From positions 1 through 34,486 of the forward strand of contig WRPE01000033.1 of the NCBI GenBank assembly GCA_009773315.1: a stretch of DNA of 34,486 bases, written 5' to 3'. The position numbers and the translations under genes are program-made. Origin of the DNA: Syntrophaceae bacterium. GTDB taxonomy: Bacteria > Desulfobacterota > Syntrophia > Syntrophales > Smithellaceae. Positions 8,088 through 16,214 of the stretch are shown here, one piece after another. Position 1 is the stretch's first letter, and each line of letters begins with the position of its first letter. Below the pieces are notes generated by a model. That model searched no databases. It saw only the letters and a program-made list of their open reading frames with translations, and was not told the DNA's origin.

Positions 8088-8370
8088 TGCCCTTCCTCCT
8101 TTTTTCTTAATAAGATAGGATAGATTGATCTTGTTGGTAATTTATTCATCTATTACCAATTATAATGTAGCATAAAATGGCAATATTGGAAAAACAACAT
8201 TTTATTTTTAAGATTATATTTGCATCTAGCACAAAGACGCAATTGCCAGACTTAAAATAATTGAGAATTACAGATAGCAAGAGAATAACATGAACGTCAA
8301 TGGGATCCTCGGGAGATCCTCTCTATGGCGCTGTTCGGTCCAGTAGTCTTGAAGACTAATTTCCCCCTCA
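8088..8370. other. intergenic region with a 15-bp palindrome
   Basis: AT-rich 283-bp gap without a gene. TAGTCTT-G-AAGACTA (8344-8358) is a perfect palindrome just past the nuclease-like gene stop, possibly part of a weak terminator. A GGATC/GATCC inverted pair lies at about 8303-8319. Confidence 0.4.
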
Positions 8371-9588
8371 TTAAGAATTTCTTAGCCAGTTAAGGACTTC
8401 CGTGAGGACTTCCGTCGGATCTTCGGAGACCGCATCTCTCCCATGACGGCTCCTCCCTGGAGGTAACCAATAGCTCCCATAGAAGTCTGAAACCACAACG
8501 AGAAACCGGTCCTTTTCCCCAAGGCTCTCCAAGTTTTTGAGCGCCAGAACAATTTGATCAGCCAGCGAAAAACACTCCCGTATCTTGGTCGATTCTTTGT
8601 CAGCATCCATATGTACGCCACCCCAACCTAAATGCAGGAACAGTCCCAATCTCCCGTATACCAAATAGTACTGAATCGCATAGGAGTTTATGCCGTGTCC
8701 AGAATGGGCGAGTACGGCATAATCCTCGACATGATTATTTTCAAACTCCTCAATATAGTAGTCAAGATTGTACGGCGACATATAATTGTCCCAATCAATT
8801 ACCCCGGTAGAGAAAATATAGTCGCCCCTCTTCTTCAGTCGAGAGGCAAGCTTCTTAGGAAGCGTCGGGAACGCTAAACCTTCTTCTCGGAAGAACTTTC
8901 TTGCTTCTCCGAGATCGGTCAGGACACTTTCGATAACCGGTCCATGCACAGGAATCACAGGTACAGCAGGACCAAGCTTTTGGCGCAGCTGATCCAATCC
9001 TCGAACCTCTATCCTTTTATACCGTCCAACATAGATAATCAACAGGGTGGCTGCGTGGTTCTCTATATACCGGTGCATCTGTTTGGCGCAGTCCTCGACA
9101 TTGAGACTCCCAACGTACTTAAACTCCACGGATACAATGCCGCCTTGAACTGCAAAATAAAGATCTGCTCTTCGATTGCTTTGTTTCCCGGGAATTTTGA
9201 TATTCACCTCAGGATGGTGGTCTTGGAAACGGTGCCATGCTTTTTCCCAGTCGGCGTCTGGAATGTATTGGTGGTTATGGTCCGACTCCTCAGTACAGAT
9301 GACTCTAGTAGCGCTGTGAGACGAATTAATACAATTGGGAATATCGCCTGGTTCAAGCTTAAAATGTCGCTGAATATGATTGGTCAAGATACAGCGGAAA
9401 AATCCCTCTACTACTTCCTCGGGTGACACCCTTTCCTCTAATTTCGGCAACTTTACGTGGCGAAATAACAATTGTCGCTGAACCTCCACTACGTTCTGCT
9501 CGCTGGGAGCCACAGTCTCGACGAATCGAGCAATCTCTGCTGCCAAGACATCCGGCTGTATATTGATGAAGGTTCTATTATCTTTCAT
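8371..9588 (-). CDS. uncharacterised protein with predicted PD-(D/E)XK nuclease core
   Basis: 405 residues; family not recognised. The middle segment NRRADLYFAVQGGIVSVEFK carries D142, E155 and K157 in the D-x(12)-ExK arrangement of restriction-endonuclease-like folds, preceded by a helix and basic residues. This suggests metal-dependent DNA cleavage, by inference only. The N-terminal 100 residues are helical; the C-terminal half contains SGHGINSYAIQYYLVYG and LFLHLGWGG and may recognise a substrate. No signal peptide or membrane segment. The ATG lacks a clear ribosome-binding site. It stands alone, facing away from the AAA+ gene 288 bp to the right. It could be a restriction, anti-phage or repair nuclease; the neighbourhood favours defence. 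Confidence 0.6.
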   Translation of the reverse strand: MKDNRTFINIQPDVLAAEIARFVETVAPSEQNVVEVQRQLLFRHVKLPKLEERVSPEEVVEGFFRCILTNHIQRHFKLEPGDIPNCINSSHSATRVICTEESDHNHQYIPDADWEKAWHRFQDHHPEVNIKIPGKQSNRRADLYFAVQGGIVSVEFKYVGSLNVEDCAKQMHRYIENHAATLLIIYVGRYKRIEVRGLDQLRQKLGPAVPVIPVHGPVIESVLTDLGEARKFFREEGLAFPTLPKKLASRLKKRGDYIFSTGVIDWDNYMSPYNLDYYIEEFENNHVEDYAVLAHSGHGINSYAIQYYLVYGRLGLFLHLGWGGVHMDADKESTKIRECFSLADQIVLALKNLESLGEKDRFLVVVSDFYGSYWLPPGRSRHGRDAVSEDPTEVLTEVLNWLRNS

Positions 9589-9876
9589 AAGGTCACTATT
9601 TCAGATAAATATACTAAAAGGCGTATCGCATGTCAAAATAATCTTGACCACAAAAGATGGGGTGCAGTGTCGATGTTTGGAAGATATTAATTGTGTTTAT
9701 TACTAGATTGAAATGTTGAACAAATTGAGAAAATACGAAAAACAACATTACAGCAAGAAACACGTATATCCGTATATTTAAGAAAACATACATTATCTTA
9801 AAAATCCTCTTTTGCTTGATATTTTTCCCAGATCATATAGGATGATCGTAGGTCAAATACTTGATGAGCGGGGTAT
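9589..9876. other. divergent intergenic region
   Basis: AT-rich 288-bp region between the divergent nuclease-like and AAA+ genes. GATCAT-ATAGG-ATGATC (9831-9847) is an inverted repeat about 30 bp before the AAA+ start and may be an operator. No confident promoter pair and no gene seen. Confidence 0.4.
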
Positions 9877-11166
9877 ATGAATAAGGCAAATACACAGGAC
9901 AAAGATTGTATCCCTGAAAAATACAAGATCATAGGCGTATCAAAGCATATACAATCTTTACGAGAAAAAATAAAGAAAGCATCAGAAAATGATGGCCATG
10001 TTTTAATAACTGGGCCAACAGGTACAGGTAAAGAGCTTGTCGCTCGTAATATTCATTATAACAAGAAGAAGGATGGGGATAAATTTGTTGGTGTGAATTG
10101 TGGCGCAATATCACCTAATTTGTTTGAAAGTGAATTTTTTGGAATCGAAGGGAACGTTGCTACAGGAGTTACAAAACGTGATGGCCACATAAAAAATGCC
10201 GAAGGCGGTACTTTGTTCCTCGATGAAATTGGCGAGCTAGCAAAAGATGGTCAGGCCAAGCTTTTACGTTTTTTAGATGATAAAATTTATATGACTGTTG
10301 GCGGAAAAAACGAGATCACAGCAAAAATAAAAATTATCGCAGCCACAAATCGTGACCTAGAAGCAGAAATGAAAAAAGGAAAATTCAGGGCTGACCTTTT
10401 TTATCGTTTAGCCGAACAAATAATAACCACTGAACCTATAGCCGGGAAGATAGGTGACATTATTTGTTTGATTAATCACTTTATGAAGATAAAGGATAAA
10501 AATAATGAAAAAATAAAATTACCATTATATTTTTATGATTTTCCGGGAAATGTAAGGGAATTAGAAACATTGGTCGGAAAAGACATCGATGAAATTATCG
10601 GCATTATGGAGAAATGGTCAGAAAAGTCAGACAATGAAAATGACCCAGAGATCAAAAGGCAGCAGACAGATGCCATAGAAATGTTATCAGAAGGCATAAC
10701 AATAATAGGTAAAAATCAAGGTGTTGATGTTGAGACAGACGATTATGAAGAATGGTTCGGCGACCTTTCCAATTATGGATTTTCAGATGATGATCGAAAG
10801 ACCCTCGAAGTGATCATTAACAATCAAGCAACAGAAGTAATAACGACATTTATAAAAAAATATAAGGCTGATGATAAGTTCGTGTTGGGAAACATGCTTC
10901 TTGCTAAACGACATTCAGCCATAATTAAGCGTGATGATGATATTATAGACAGGCGGATGAAGTTTTATGAGATCGCCGTTCTTGCGCAGGATTACAAATG
11001 TTCCAAAAGGGAGATTAGTGATTATTTACATATCGGTGATAAAGAACTATCACCTGATAAATTTAAGCAGACCTACCACTTTGAATATCCAGGAAATATA
11101 AAATACAAAGTAAAAACACCAATCGATGTATTTCCCGAACCAGAAATTGAAGAACCCGATGAGTAA
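9877..11166 (+). CDS. sigma54-type AAA+ ATPase with degenerate GAFTGA loop
   Basis: 429 residues. A sigma54-interaction-like AAA+ domain (about 15-235) shows Walker A GPTGTGKE (46-53), Walker B GGTLFLDEIGE (110-120), the arginine-finger strand FRADLFYRL (170-178) and sensor II FPGNVRELE (222-230). The loop that normally reads GAFTGA is GNVATGV here, so contact with sigma54 is doubtful. There is no N-terminal receiver or GAF domain. The 200-residue C-terminus is acidic and has no Fis-type HTH. It therefore looks like an AAA+ motor with another target. It precedes the ParB-like gene by 179 bp on the same strand and may form a motor-clamp pair with it. Low GC compared with the flanking SOS genes suggests transfer. 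Confidence 0.75.
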   Translation: MNKANTQDKDCIPEKYKIIGVSKHIQSLREKIKKASENDGHVLITGPTGTGKELVARNIHYNKKKDGDKFVGVNCGAISPNLFESEFFGIEGNVATGVTKRDGHIKNAEGGTLFLDEIGELAKDGQAKLLRFLDDKIYMTVGGKNEITAKIKIIAATNRDLEAEMKKGKFRADLFYRLAEQIITTEPIAGKIGDIICLINHFMKIKDKNNEKIKLPLYFYDFPGNVRELETLVGKDIDEIIGIMEKWSEKSDNENDPEIKRQQTDAIEMLSEGITIIGKNQGVDVETDDYEEWFGDLSNYGFSDDDRKTLEVIINNQATEVITTFIKKYKADDKFVLGNMLLAKRHSAIIKRDDDIIDRRMKFYEIAVLAQDYKCSKREISDYLHIGDKELSPDKFKQTYHFEYPGNIKYKVKTPIDVFPEPEIEEPDE

Positions 11167-11299
11167 TAAACATATTGTGGTCTTCTAAGAGAACTTCCAG
11201 TTCTTCCCACCACGATAAATCCTCTTCCCATAGCATATTTCCCCAAAGTATAATTTATAAAGAGCTGTATTATTAACAAGTTATATATTGGCCTCCCTC

Positions 11300-11318
11300 T
11301 TGCACTGTAACCGTGCAA
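11300..11318. promoter_or_regulatory. small inverted repeat before the ParB-like gene
   Basis: TTGCAC (11300-11305) and GTGCAA (11313-11318) flank 7 nt, ending 27 bp before the ParB-like ATG. It could be an autoregulatory operator or leader hairpin; tentative. Confidence 0.35.
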
Positions 11319-11345
11319 ATAATTCAACTAGGAGGTATTAAAATT

Positions 11346-12428
11346 ATGTCAATGAATCTAAGTCGTTTTCAAACAAAGAACAAGGCTACTCAATCCTCAG
11401 CAAGTAACACACATAAAGCGCCGGTGAGCACTGAGTCACCAGCAAATCAGGTCCCGCAGAGCACTGTACCGAAGTGTGCACCAAGGCTGACTGAAGAAGG
11501 GGATATTCATCCCATGACTTCAGTGAGCTCTGCCAATGCGATAACTCTGGAATATCTGGACATTCCTATCGACCAGATCGATTTTGCTAGAGGCGGTTAC
11601 AGGTATAACAGCGATAACAAATCTTTAAGACGACTTGCAGATTCTATCCGTGATTACGGGCTTCTTCATGCTATTGTCGTCAGACGAGAAGGAAACAGGT
11701 ATAAAATCGTTTTGGGAAATCGAAGAGTTGTTGCTTGCGACTCAATCGGCCTCAAGGTGATACACGCAAGGGTTGAACCTACTGAATCAAATACCCATGC
11801 TTTTCCGATTATTGAAAACATAAAACGTTCTGATTATGATCCAATTTCTTTTGCAATTGAAATCCATAAACGGCTGACGTCGTTAAAACCCGGTCTTGAT
11901 CTCGATGCTCTGATCAAACTTTTTAATAATACCCATAGGCAAATAAAAAACCAGAAGAACATTGACGCAACTGTTACGTCAATCCTGGAAGAAACCGAAT
12001 GTTCTGCCAGTACCATTAGAAACCATCTTGATTTATTAAAACTCCCAGACCACCTTCGGCGAGCTATTGAGGATAATAAACTAACCCCTACCCTTGGTTA
12101 CGTTTTCGCTAATAACATGGAGCATCCAGCTTTTGATGCTAACTGCCAGAAAGCCTTAAAAGAAAAGATGAAGAGAAGTACATTGGAAGAGTTATTCAAA
12201 GCTCCTGTGACATCGCAGGCAAGCGCTGACCAGGTCAGTGCTGCGGCACGACAATTATTGAAGCAGATAAAAGACATTAAGAATAGGTTGAAAAAGCGAT
12301 CCGGCGACCTGTCAAACGATGATGCAAATAATCTTCTGAGTGAGGTCATGCTGATCAAAGAAATTATAGAAGATTTAAGGTCTAAAGCTGGGTTGGGTAT
12401 ATCGCATTTATCACACGAAGCACCTTGA
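11346..12428 (+). CDS. ParB/KorB-like nuclease-fold DNA-binding protein
   Basis: The ATG at 11346 is used because AGGAGG (11330-11335) precedes it; the longer frame from 11313 would start inside the leader. The product is 360 residues. After a 65-residue low-complexity, Ser/Thr/Pro-rich tail comes a ParB N-terminal domain (about 68-175). Its nucleotide-binding signatures are VLGNRR (about 122-127, in place of GERR) and ENIKRSDYDP (about 157-166). A KorB-like HTH region follows (CSASTIRNHLDLLKLPDHLR), then a charged C-terminal helix. ParB proteins are CTP-dependent clamps loading at palindromic sites. No ParA partner is present, so plasmid-type partition is unlikely; regulation or maintenance of the integrated element is more plausible. 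Confidence 0.8.
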   Translation: MSMNLSRFQTKNKATQSSASNTHKAPVSTESPANQVPQSTVPKCAPRLTEEGDIHPMTSVSSANAITLEYLDIPIDQIDFARGGYRYNSDNKSLRRLADSIRDYGLLHAIVVRREGNRYKIVLGNRRVVACDSIGLKVIHARVEPTESNTHAFPIIENIKRSDYDPISFAIEIHKRLTSLKPGLDLDALIKLFNNTHRQIKNQKNIDATVTSILEETECSASTIRNHLDLLKLPDHLRRAIEDNKLTPTLGYVFANNMEHPAFDANCQKALKEKMKRSTLEELFKAPVTSQASADQVSAAARQLLKQIKDIKNRLKKRSGDLSNDDANNLLSEVMLIKEIIEDLRSKAGLGISHLSHEAP

Positions 12429-12585
12429 GTTTGCAAGCATCGACAGAAAGGCGTTGGCTGAAAAAGCTTTATGACTTGTTTGTAGTGGTTGAATGTAAAC
12501 GGTTCCATAGAAAAGAAACAGGCGGGAATTAGTGGGGATAAATGAGTACCATTGGATATATTTCTAATGGAGTATTGGTTTGAAT

Positions 12586-12696
12586 ATGCGACTTGATCAT
12601 GACGAAATTAAATCGATTGCAGAGTCAGTGGCTCAAGAAATTATGCCAATGCTGCGCCCTGTGCAGCAAAATGAAAAAAGATTAGGTACTAGATGA
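12586..12696 (+). CDS. small ORF coupled to the excisionase gene
   Basis: 36 residues, MRLDHDEIKSIAESVAQEIM and then a short basic tail ending LGTR. Its TGA (12694-12696) overlaps the ATG of the AlpA-type gene (ATGA), the usual sign of translational coupling. The sequence predicts one amphipathic helix. The best upstream site, GGAG, is 13 nt away, which is weak. It may be a leader or partner of the excisionase; function unknown. 12429-12585 shows no other convincing gene. Confidence 0.5.
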   Translation: MRLDHDEIKSIAESVAQEIMPMLRPVQQNEKRLGTR

Positions 12697-12896
12697 TGAA
12701 TAATATGCAACCAAGGTTAATATCGATTGATGAGGCAGCCAAATATCTTGGGATATCTCCGAAAACGATCCGGAATAGATTGGGCCGAAAAGCTAAAAAT
12801 CCTTTTCCAGTAAAACCAAAATACATTGGGAAAAGAGTATTGTTCGATAAGCGGGACATCGATAGGTTTATCGATTTCTTACCGCCATGCATATGA
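12693..12896 (+). CDS. AlpA-type excisionase / HTH DNA-binding protein
   Basis: 67 residues. A winged MerR/AlpA-like helix-turn-helix: LISIDEAAKYLGISPKTIRN, then PVKPKYIGKRVLFDKRDIDR. The pattern DEAAxxLGxxxxTIRN and the wing GKRxLFxxxDIDxFI are typical of small excisionase or AlpA proteins that direct excision and regulate the integrase gene. It lies 135 bp upstream of the complete tyrosine integrase and directly after a coupled small ORF. An inverted repeat spanning the integrase -35 box is a candidate binding site. Confidence 0.85.
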   Translation: MMNNMQPRLISIDEAAKYLGISPKTIRNRLGRKAKNPFPVKPKYIGKRVLFDKRDIDRFIDFLPPCI

Positions 12897-12911
12897 AATT
12901 AAGTAGAAAGA

Positions 12912-12949
12912 ACGCAACTTGACACTTGCGTAAATAAGAAAAATATTAT
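12912..12949 (+). promoter_or_regulatory. integrase promoter with overlapping inverted repeat
   Basis: TTGACA (12919-12924) and TATTAT (12944-12949), a long 19-bp spacing. ACGCAA (12912-12917) and TTGCGT (12926-12931) are inverted around the -35 box, so a bound dimer would block it. Likely repressor site for AlpA or another element regulator; inferred. Confidence 0.5.
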
Positions 12950-13031
12950 ATATATAGCACACTTAACTAATTATTGCTGTCATGAAGAAGGGTGTGAAAA
13001 AATTAGCAAAAGTATATGGGGGTGGATCTGA

Positions 13032-14330
13032 ATGGCAATTTTAGCTGAATGTCCAATATGCCATGTGAAGCAAAGTGTTCACAATCGACTTTGTCCTTGT
13101 GGGGAGGATCTCGTTAAGGCCAAACAGTCAAAAAGAGTCCGGTATTGGATTAGTTATAGGTTATTGGGAAAGCAGCGACGAGAATTTGTGGGGTATTCTA
13201 TAGAAGAAGCTCGTGATGCAGAAGGTAAGCGCCGTTCTCAGAAACGAGAAAACCGTATATTTGACATTGTCCCGGAAGCAAAGATGACCTTTACGGAATT
13301 GACGAAATGGTATCTGGAACTGAAATCGAGGAAAACTCTGAGCTCCTATGATCGGATAACGGGGTGCATGGATCACTTCAACGAAGTTTATGGTGAACGA
13401 ATTATTAATACCATTAAGCCCGTTGACCTTGAAAATTATCAGGCAAAGAGAAAAGAGGAAGGACGAGCGGATGCAACTGTTGACATGGAAATACGAATTG
13501 TCAAGACGATGATTAAGAAGGCGTTTGACAATGGCCTTGTGGGCAGTGAAACCATTCGGGCATTTAACAAGGTCAAGAAACTCTTAAAGCGAAATGCAAA
13601 CACCAGGGATAGGGTTTTAAGCAAAGATGAGATAGACGCACTTACCTCCCTTTTACCCCCACATACTAGAGCGATACTATTCATTGCCATTCATACCGGC
13701 ATGAGAAAAAACGAAATCCTGTCTTTAACCTGGGATAAAGTTAATTTAAAAGAAAGGATGATCCGTCTTGAAGCTTCAGATACGAAAGATCGGGAGCCAC
13801 GAAAAATACCTATATCTGATGAACTTCATGGGTTACTGAATAGTATCCCCAAGGCCATTCACGACAAGCATGTGATTCTCTATAGTGGGAAACCTGTCAG
13901 AGATATTCGGGCCGCATTGGTAACGGCATGTAAAAAAGTAGGAATTGAGTATGGCCGATTTAAAAGAGGCGGTTTTATTCTACATGATGCAAGACACACC
14001 TTCAACACTAATATGCGGCGGGCGGGTGTGGACCGCAGTGTTATTATGAAGATCACTGGTCATACAACACCAGATATGTTTGAACGATATAACACTGTTG
14101 ATGAGAATGATATTAAGCAAGGCATTAATCAGATGGAGAGTTTCTTGAAACAAAGTGTTGACCAAAGCGTTGACCAAGGCACTGAAAATATTTCACGTAG
14201 CAAGCAAGATGGTTTAGCCGTGACAGCTAACCTATTGAAATTAAATGGCGGAAGTGCATGGGAATCGAACCCACCTGGGACGGTTCTAGCGCCCCACACT
14301 GAATTTGAAGTCCAGGAGGCCCACCAGTGA
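13032..14330 (+). CDS. tyrosine integrase with N-terminal zinc-binding motif
   Basis: 432 residues. An N-terminal cysteine cluster, CPIC (7-10) and CPC (21-23), may bind zinc. A core-binding domain follows (about 84-180), then a complete catalytic domain: R225 (TGMRKNE), K252 (SDTKDREP), H318 and R321 (LHDARHTF), H344 (TGHTTPD), Y353 (FERYNTVD). It should be active. GGGGGTGGAT precedes the ATG. Residues 406-432 (GGSAWESNPPGT onwards) are encoded by the antisense strand of selC: the gene runs through the attachment region into the tRNA. It is the integration module of the selC island together with AlpA and the ParB-like and AAA+ genes. The other attachment copy was not found in the window. Confidence 0.95.
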   Translation: MAILAECPICHVKQSVHNRLCPCGEDLVKAKQSKRVRYWISYRLLGKQRREFVGYSIEEARDAEGKRRSQKRENRIFDIVPEAKMTFTELTKWYLELKSRKTLSSYDRITGCMDHFNEVYGERIINTIKPVDLENYQAKRKEEGRADATVDMEIRIVKTMIKKAFDNGLVGSETIRAFNKVKKLLKRNANTRDRVLSKDEIDALTSLLPPHTRAILFIAIHTGMRKNEILSLTWDKVNLKERMIRLEASDTKDREPRKIPISDELHGLLNSIPKAIHDKHVILYSGKPVRDIRAALVTACKKVGIEYGRFKRGGFILHDARHTFNTNMRRAGVDRSVIMKITGHTTPDMFERYNTVDENDIKQGINQMESFLKQSVDQSVDQGTENISRSKQDGLAVTANLLKLNGGSAWESNPPGTVLAPHTEFEVQEAHQ

Positions 14331-14343
14331 CCTTGGCACTTCC
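14246..14343 (-). tRNA. selC: tRNA-Sec (UCA anticodon), selC
   Basis: 98 nt including an encoded CCA. 8-bp acceptor stem GGAAGTGC/GCACTTCC, as in bacterial tRNA-Sec; anticodon loop ACTTCAAAT with TCA (plus-strand 14306-14308); long variable arm following GTGTGGGGCGC; T-loop TTCGATT. The 5' end is at 14343. It inserts selenocysteine at UGA codons with SelA, SelB and SelD, which are not in the window. selC is a known island insertion site, and the integrase gene ends inside it on the other strand. Confidence 0.95.
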
Positions 14344-14361
14344 TTGGGGAAATTTTGCACT

Positions 14362-14391
14362 ACATTACCTTTATTTTTATCACGCTGTCAA
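14362..14391 (-). promoter_or_regulatory. selC promoter
   Basis: TTGACA (14391-14386), an 18-bp spacer and TAATGT (14367-14362) on the minus strand. The predicted start is about 12 nt before the mature tRNA 5' end. The IS left end lies only 20 bp beyond the -35 box. Confidence 0.6.
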
Positions 14392-14410
14392 TATGCAAAT
14401 GGCTAACCTT

Positions 14411-15806
14411 GACGGCCTCGTAAAAAGTCAAAGTAGTGTAACACCTTAAAATAATTTACGATATTGCAATTTTTTCCTTGACATCTATTCTTTGAAATGG
14501 TATGAATCATGTTAAATATTGATTACATAGGTGCTGACGCCATGATTCATGCCCGCGATCACAAAACGCCTTACATGATCGATCCCTGGGACTACCTGGG
14601 ACCCAAACGACGCAAACTTTTAGATCAGTCCTGGGCCGGTCTGTTCCGGGAACATATTCTCTCCGAGTTGCCCGTTCATAAGATCGCCTCTTGTTACACA
14701 GACGGATTCGGGAGGCCCAGCAAGGAGATCTTTGCCGCTTTGGGGGCCTTGATCCTCCAGCAGATGCATGACCTGACGGATGAAGAGACGGTATCACAGT
14801 TTTTCTTCAATCTTCAATGGCATTACGCCCTGGGTTGTTTTTCACTGGTAAAGCCTTCGGAATCGGCCAAGACCCTCGAGGCGGTTAGCCGGGACCTCTT
14901 TTCCCTGGTGGAGCGTTTCCGGGATAACAAGCAGGTAAAATCCCTGACCACCTTCGGCGCCCTGTTGCGGGTGTTGAAGGATCAATGCGACGTAACCGCG
15001 GCTGATGCGGGGCCGGCGGAGATGGTGTTGAAGGAGCCGAAGAAGATTTTATCGTCTTCTCTCCAGAATCCTTCCGATCCGGAAGCCGGGTATGACGCCC
15101 ACAAGGGTCAGGGATACCAGGTTCAGGTGATGGAGACCTACTGTGATTCCCCCGATGAAACGATTCGCGGGAAGACCCTGAATCTCATCACCCATGTGGA
15201 AGTTGAATCGGCATATGTCAGCGACGTCCACGCCCTGATCCCCGCCCTGGAATCGACAAAGGAGAGGGGGCTTGCCCCGGTAAAGGTCAAGCAGGGCAAG
15301 AAGAACACCTGCAGCGTTGCCTTCGCCTCGGAGCATTGCAGCGCCTGTCCACTCCGCGAGAAGTGTCCCGTCAAGCCGGGGAGGAAGCGTCATTACCTGC
15401 GTTTTGATCTCAAAACACTCAGAATTGCCGGCCGCCGGGCCAGGAAGCATACCCCGGAGTTCAAGGACAAGTACCGATGGCGCTCCGGGGTCGAATCGAC
15501 CTTTTCGGAAATGGACAAAAAGACAGGGGTCAAAAGACTCAGGGTCCGAGGTTTGTCCGCTGTGGGCTACTGCGCCCGTTTAAAGGCCATCGGCGTCAAC
15601 CTCTTCCGGGCTGCCAGGGTGAAAAGGGCGATCGATGCCCTCAGCGCCACCCCCGGAAAGCTTGCCGCCTCTGTCTGTTCCACTATTTTGGCTGTCAAAG
15701 AGCGTTTTCTGAGCCCGTGGAGCCGGCTCGGAAATATTTTTCGCCCGGTGACTAAAAATACGGCCTACGCTTTCAATATCGCCGCGTGACTTCTTACGGG
15801 GGCGTC
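14411..15806 (+). mobile_element. IS1182-like insertion sequence, internally deleted
   Basis: Terminal inverted repeats: 14411-14430 (GACGGCCTCGTAAAAAGTCA) and 15787-15806 inverted (GACGCCCCCGTAAGAAGTCA), 17 of 20 matching. The element is 1396 bp and contains one transposase gene. Higher GC than the neighbouring island. No target-site duplication is visible (left flank ACCTT, right flank ATTAT), so a flank may have been rearranged. Confidence 0.8.
14509..15789 (+). CDS. IS1182-family transposase lacking internal blocks (probably inactive)
   Basis: 426 residues, where full-length IS1182 transposases are usually 500 or more. N-terminal DUF772-like part (PVHKIASCYTDGFGRPSKE, then FFFNLQWHYAL), middle segment SLQNPSDPEAGYDAHKGQGY, cysteine cluster HCSACPLREKCPV, and the terminal DDE glutamate region YRWRSGVESTFSEMDKKTG are recognisable. 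Compared with my memory of the family, a block is missing after WHYAL (which joins straight to GCFSLVKPSESAKTL) and another after ESTKERGL (which joins to APVKVKQ). These blocks normally carry the first two catalytic aspartates. The frame stays open, so the deletions are in-frame, but the enzyme is probably dead. The start ATG is AT-rich upstream with no strong ribosome-binding site. Confidence 0.8.
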   Translation: MLNIDYIGADAMIHARDHKTPYMIDPWDYLGPKRRKLLDQSWAGLFREHILSELPVHKIASCYTDGFGRPSKEIFAALGALILQQMHDLTDEETVSQFFFNLQWHYALGCFSLVKPSESAKTLEAVSRDLFSLVERFRDNKQVKSLTTFGALLRVLKDQCDVTAADAGPAEMVLKEPKKILSSSLQNPSDPEAGYDAHKGQGYQVQVMETYCDSPDETIRGKTLNLITHVEVESAYVSDVHALIPALESTKERGLAPVKVKQGKKNTCSVAFASEHCSACPLREKCPVKPGRKRHYLRFDLKTLRIAGRRARKHTPEFKDKYRWRSGVESTFSEMDKKTGVKRLRVRGLSAVGYCARLKAIGVNLFRAARVKRAIDALSATPGKLAASVCSTILAVKERFLSPWSRLGNIFRPVTKNTAYAFNIAA

Positions 15807-15807
15807 A

Positions 15808-16214
15808 TTATTCAAACACCAAGTTTCCGAAGCTTTCCGGATTGTGAAAATTGCGGGCGGAAAGCGGCATCCAGGAAATCCAGTGGGGGTGGGAGGTTTC
15901 GTTGCCGCATTTATAAAAATTGGCCCGCCAGGTTTGCCCTTTAATCGGTTCCAGTACCCCGATATACTTTTCCAGCACGGCAAAGGGGACGGAAAATTCC
16001 AGAGTCCAGACCATCGGCGAGGCAATCTCTGGTTCAACAACGGATGGCTGGCTGGCGAAGCGCCGGATTTGCTTGTCATCATCCGGTGTCAGAGGTACAG
16101 ATTGTTTGAGTCGTCCCTCGATACGCTCTGGGTTTGTCACATAAGACGCTAATAGCTCGCCGCCGCAATTAAACTCGAAATTAAAATAACCTCCGCCGCC
16201 AACAAACGGAACTT
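15808..16214 (-). pseudogene. C-terminal fragment of a CBM9-like domain protein
   Basis: About 135 codons, open on the minus strand and joined directly to the terminal CRISPR repeat. The reading frame has no credible start: its first codons lie in repeat sequence. Recognisable features are YFNFEFNCGGELLASYV, VWTLEFSVPF, WRANFYKCGNETSHPHWISW and the end FHNPESFGNLVFE. This is the usual ending of carbohydrate-binding family 9-like domains in secreted or hypothetical proteins. The 5' part has been lost at the array boundary, and its 3' end lies 1 bp from the IS terminal repeat. It is a relic trapped between IS and array. Confidence 0.7.

Noticed and set aside
1-14245. Second selC-derived attachment site for the island
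   Set aside because: I looked for a copy of the tRNA-Sec 3' end to the left and saw none; it is probably outside the window or too short to spot by eye.
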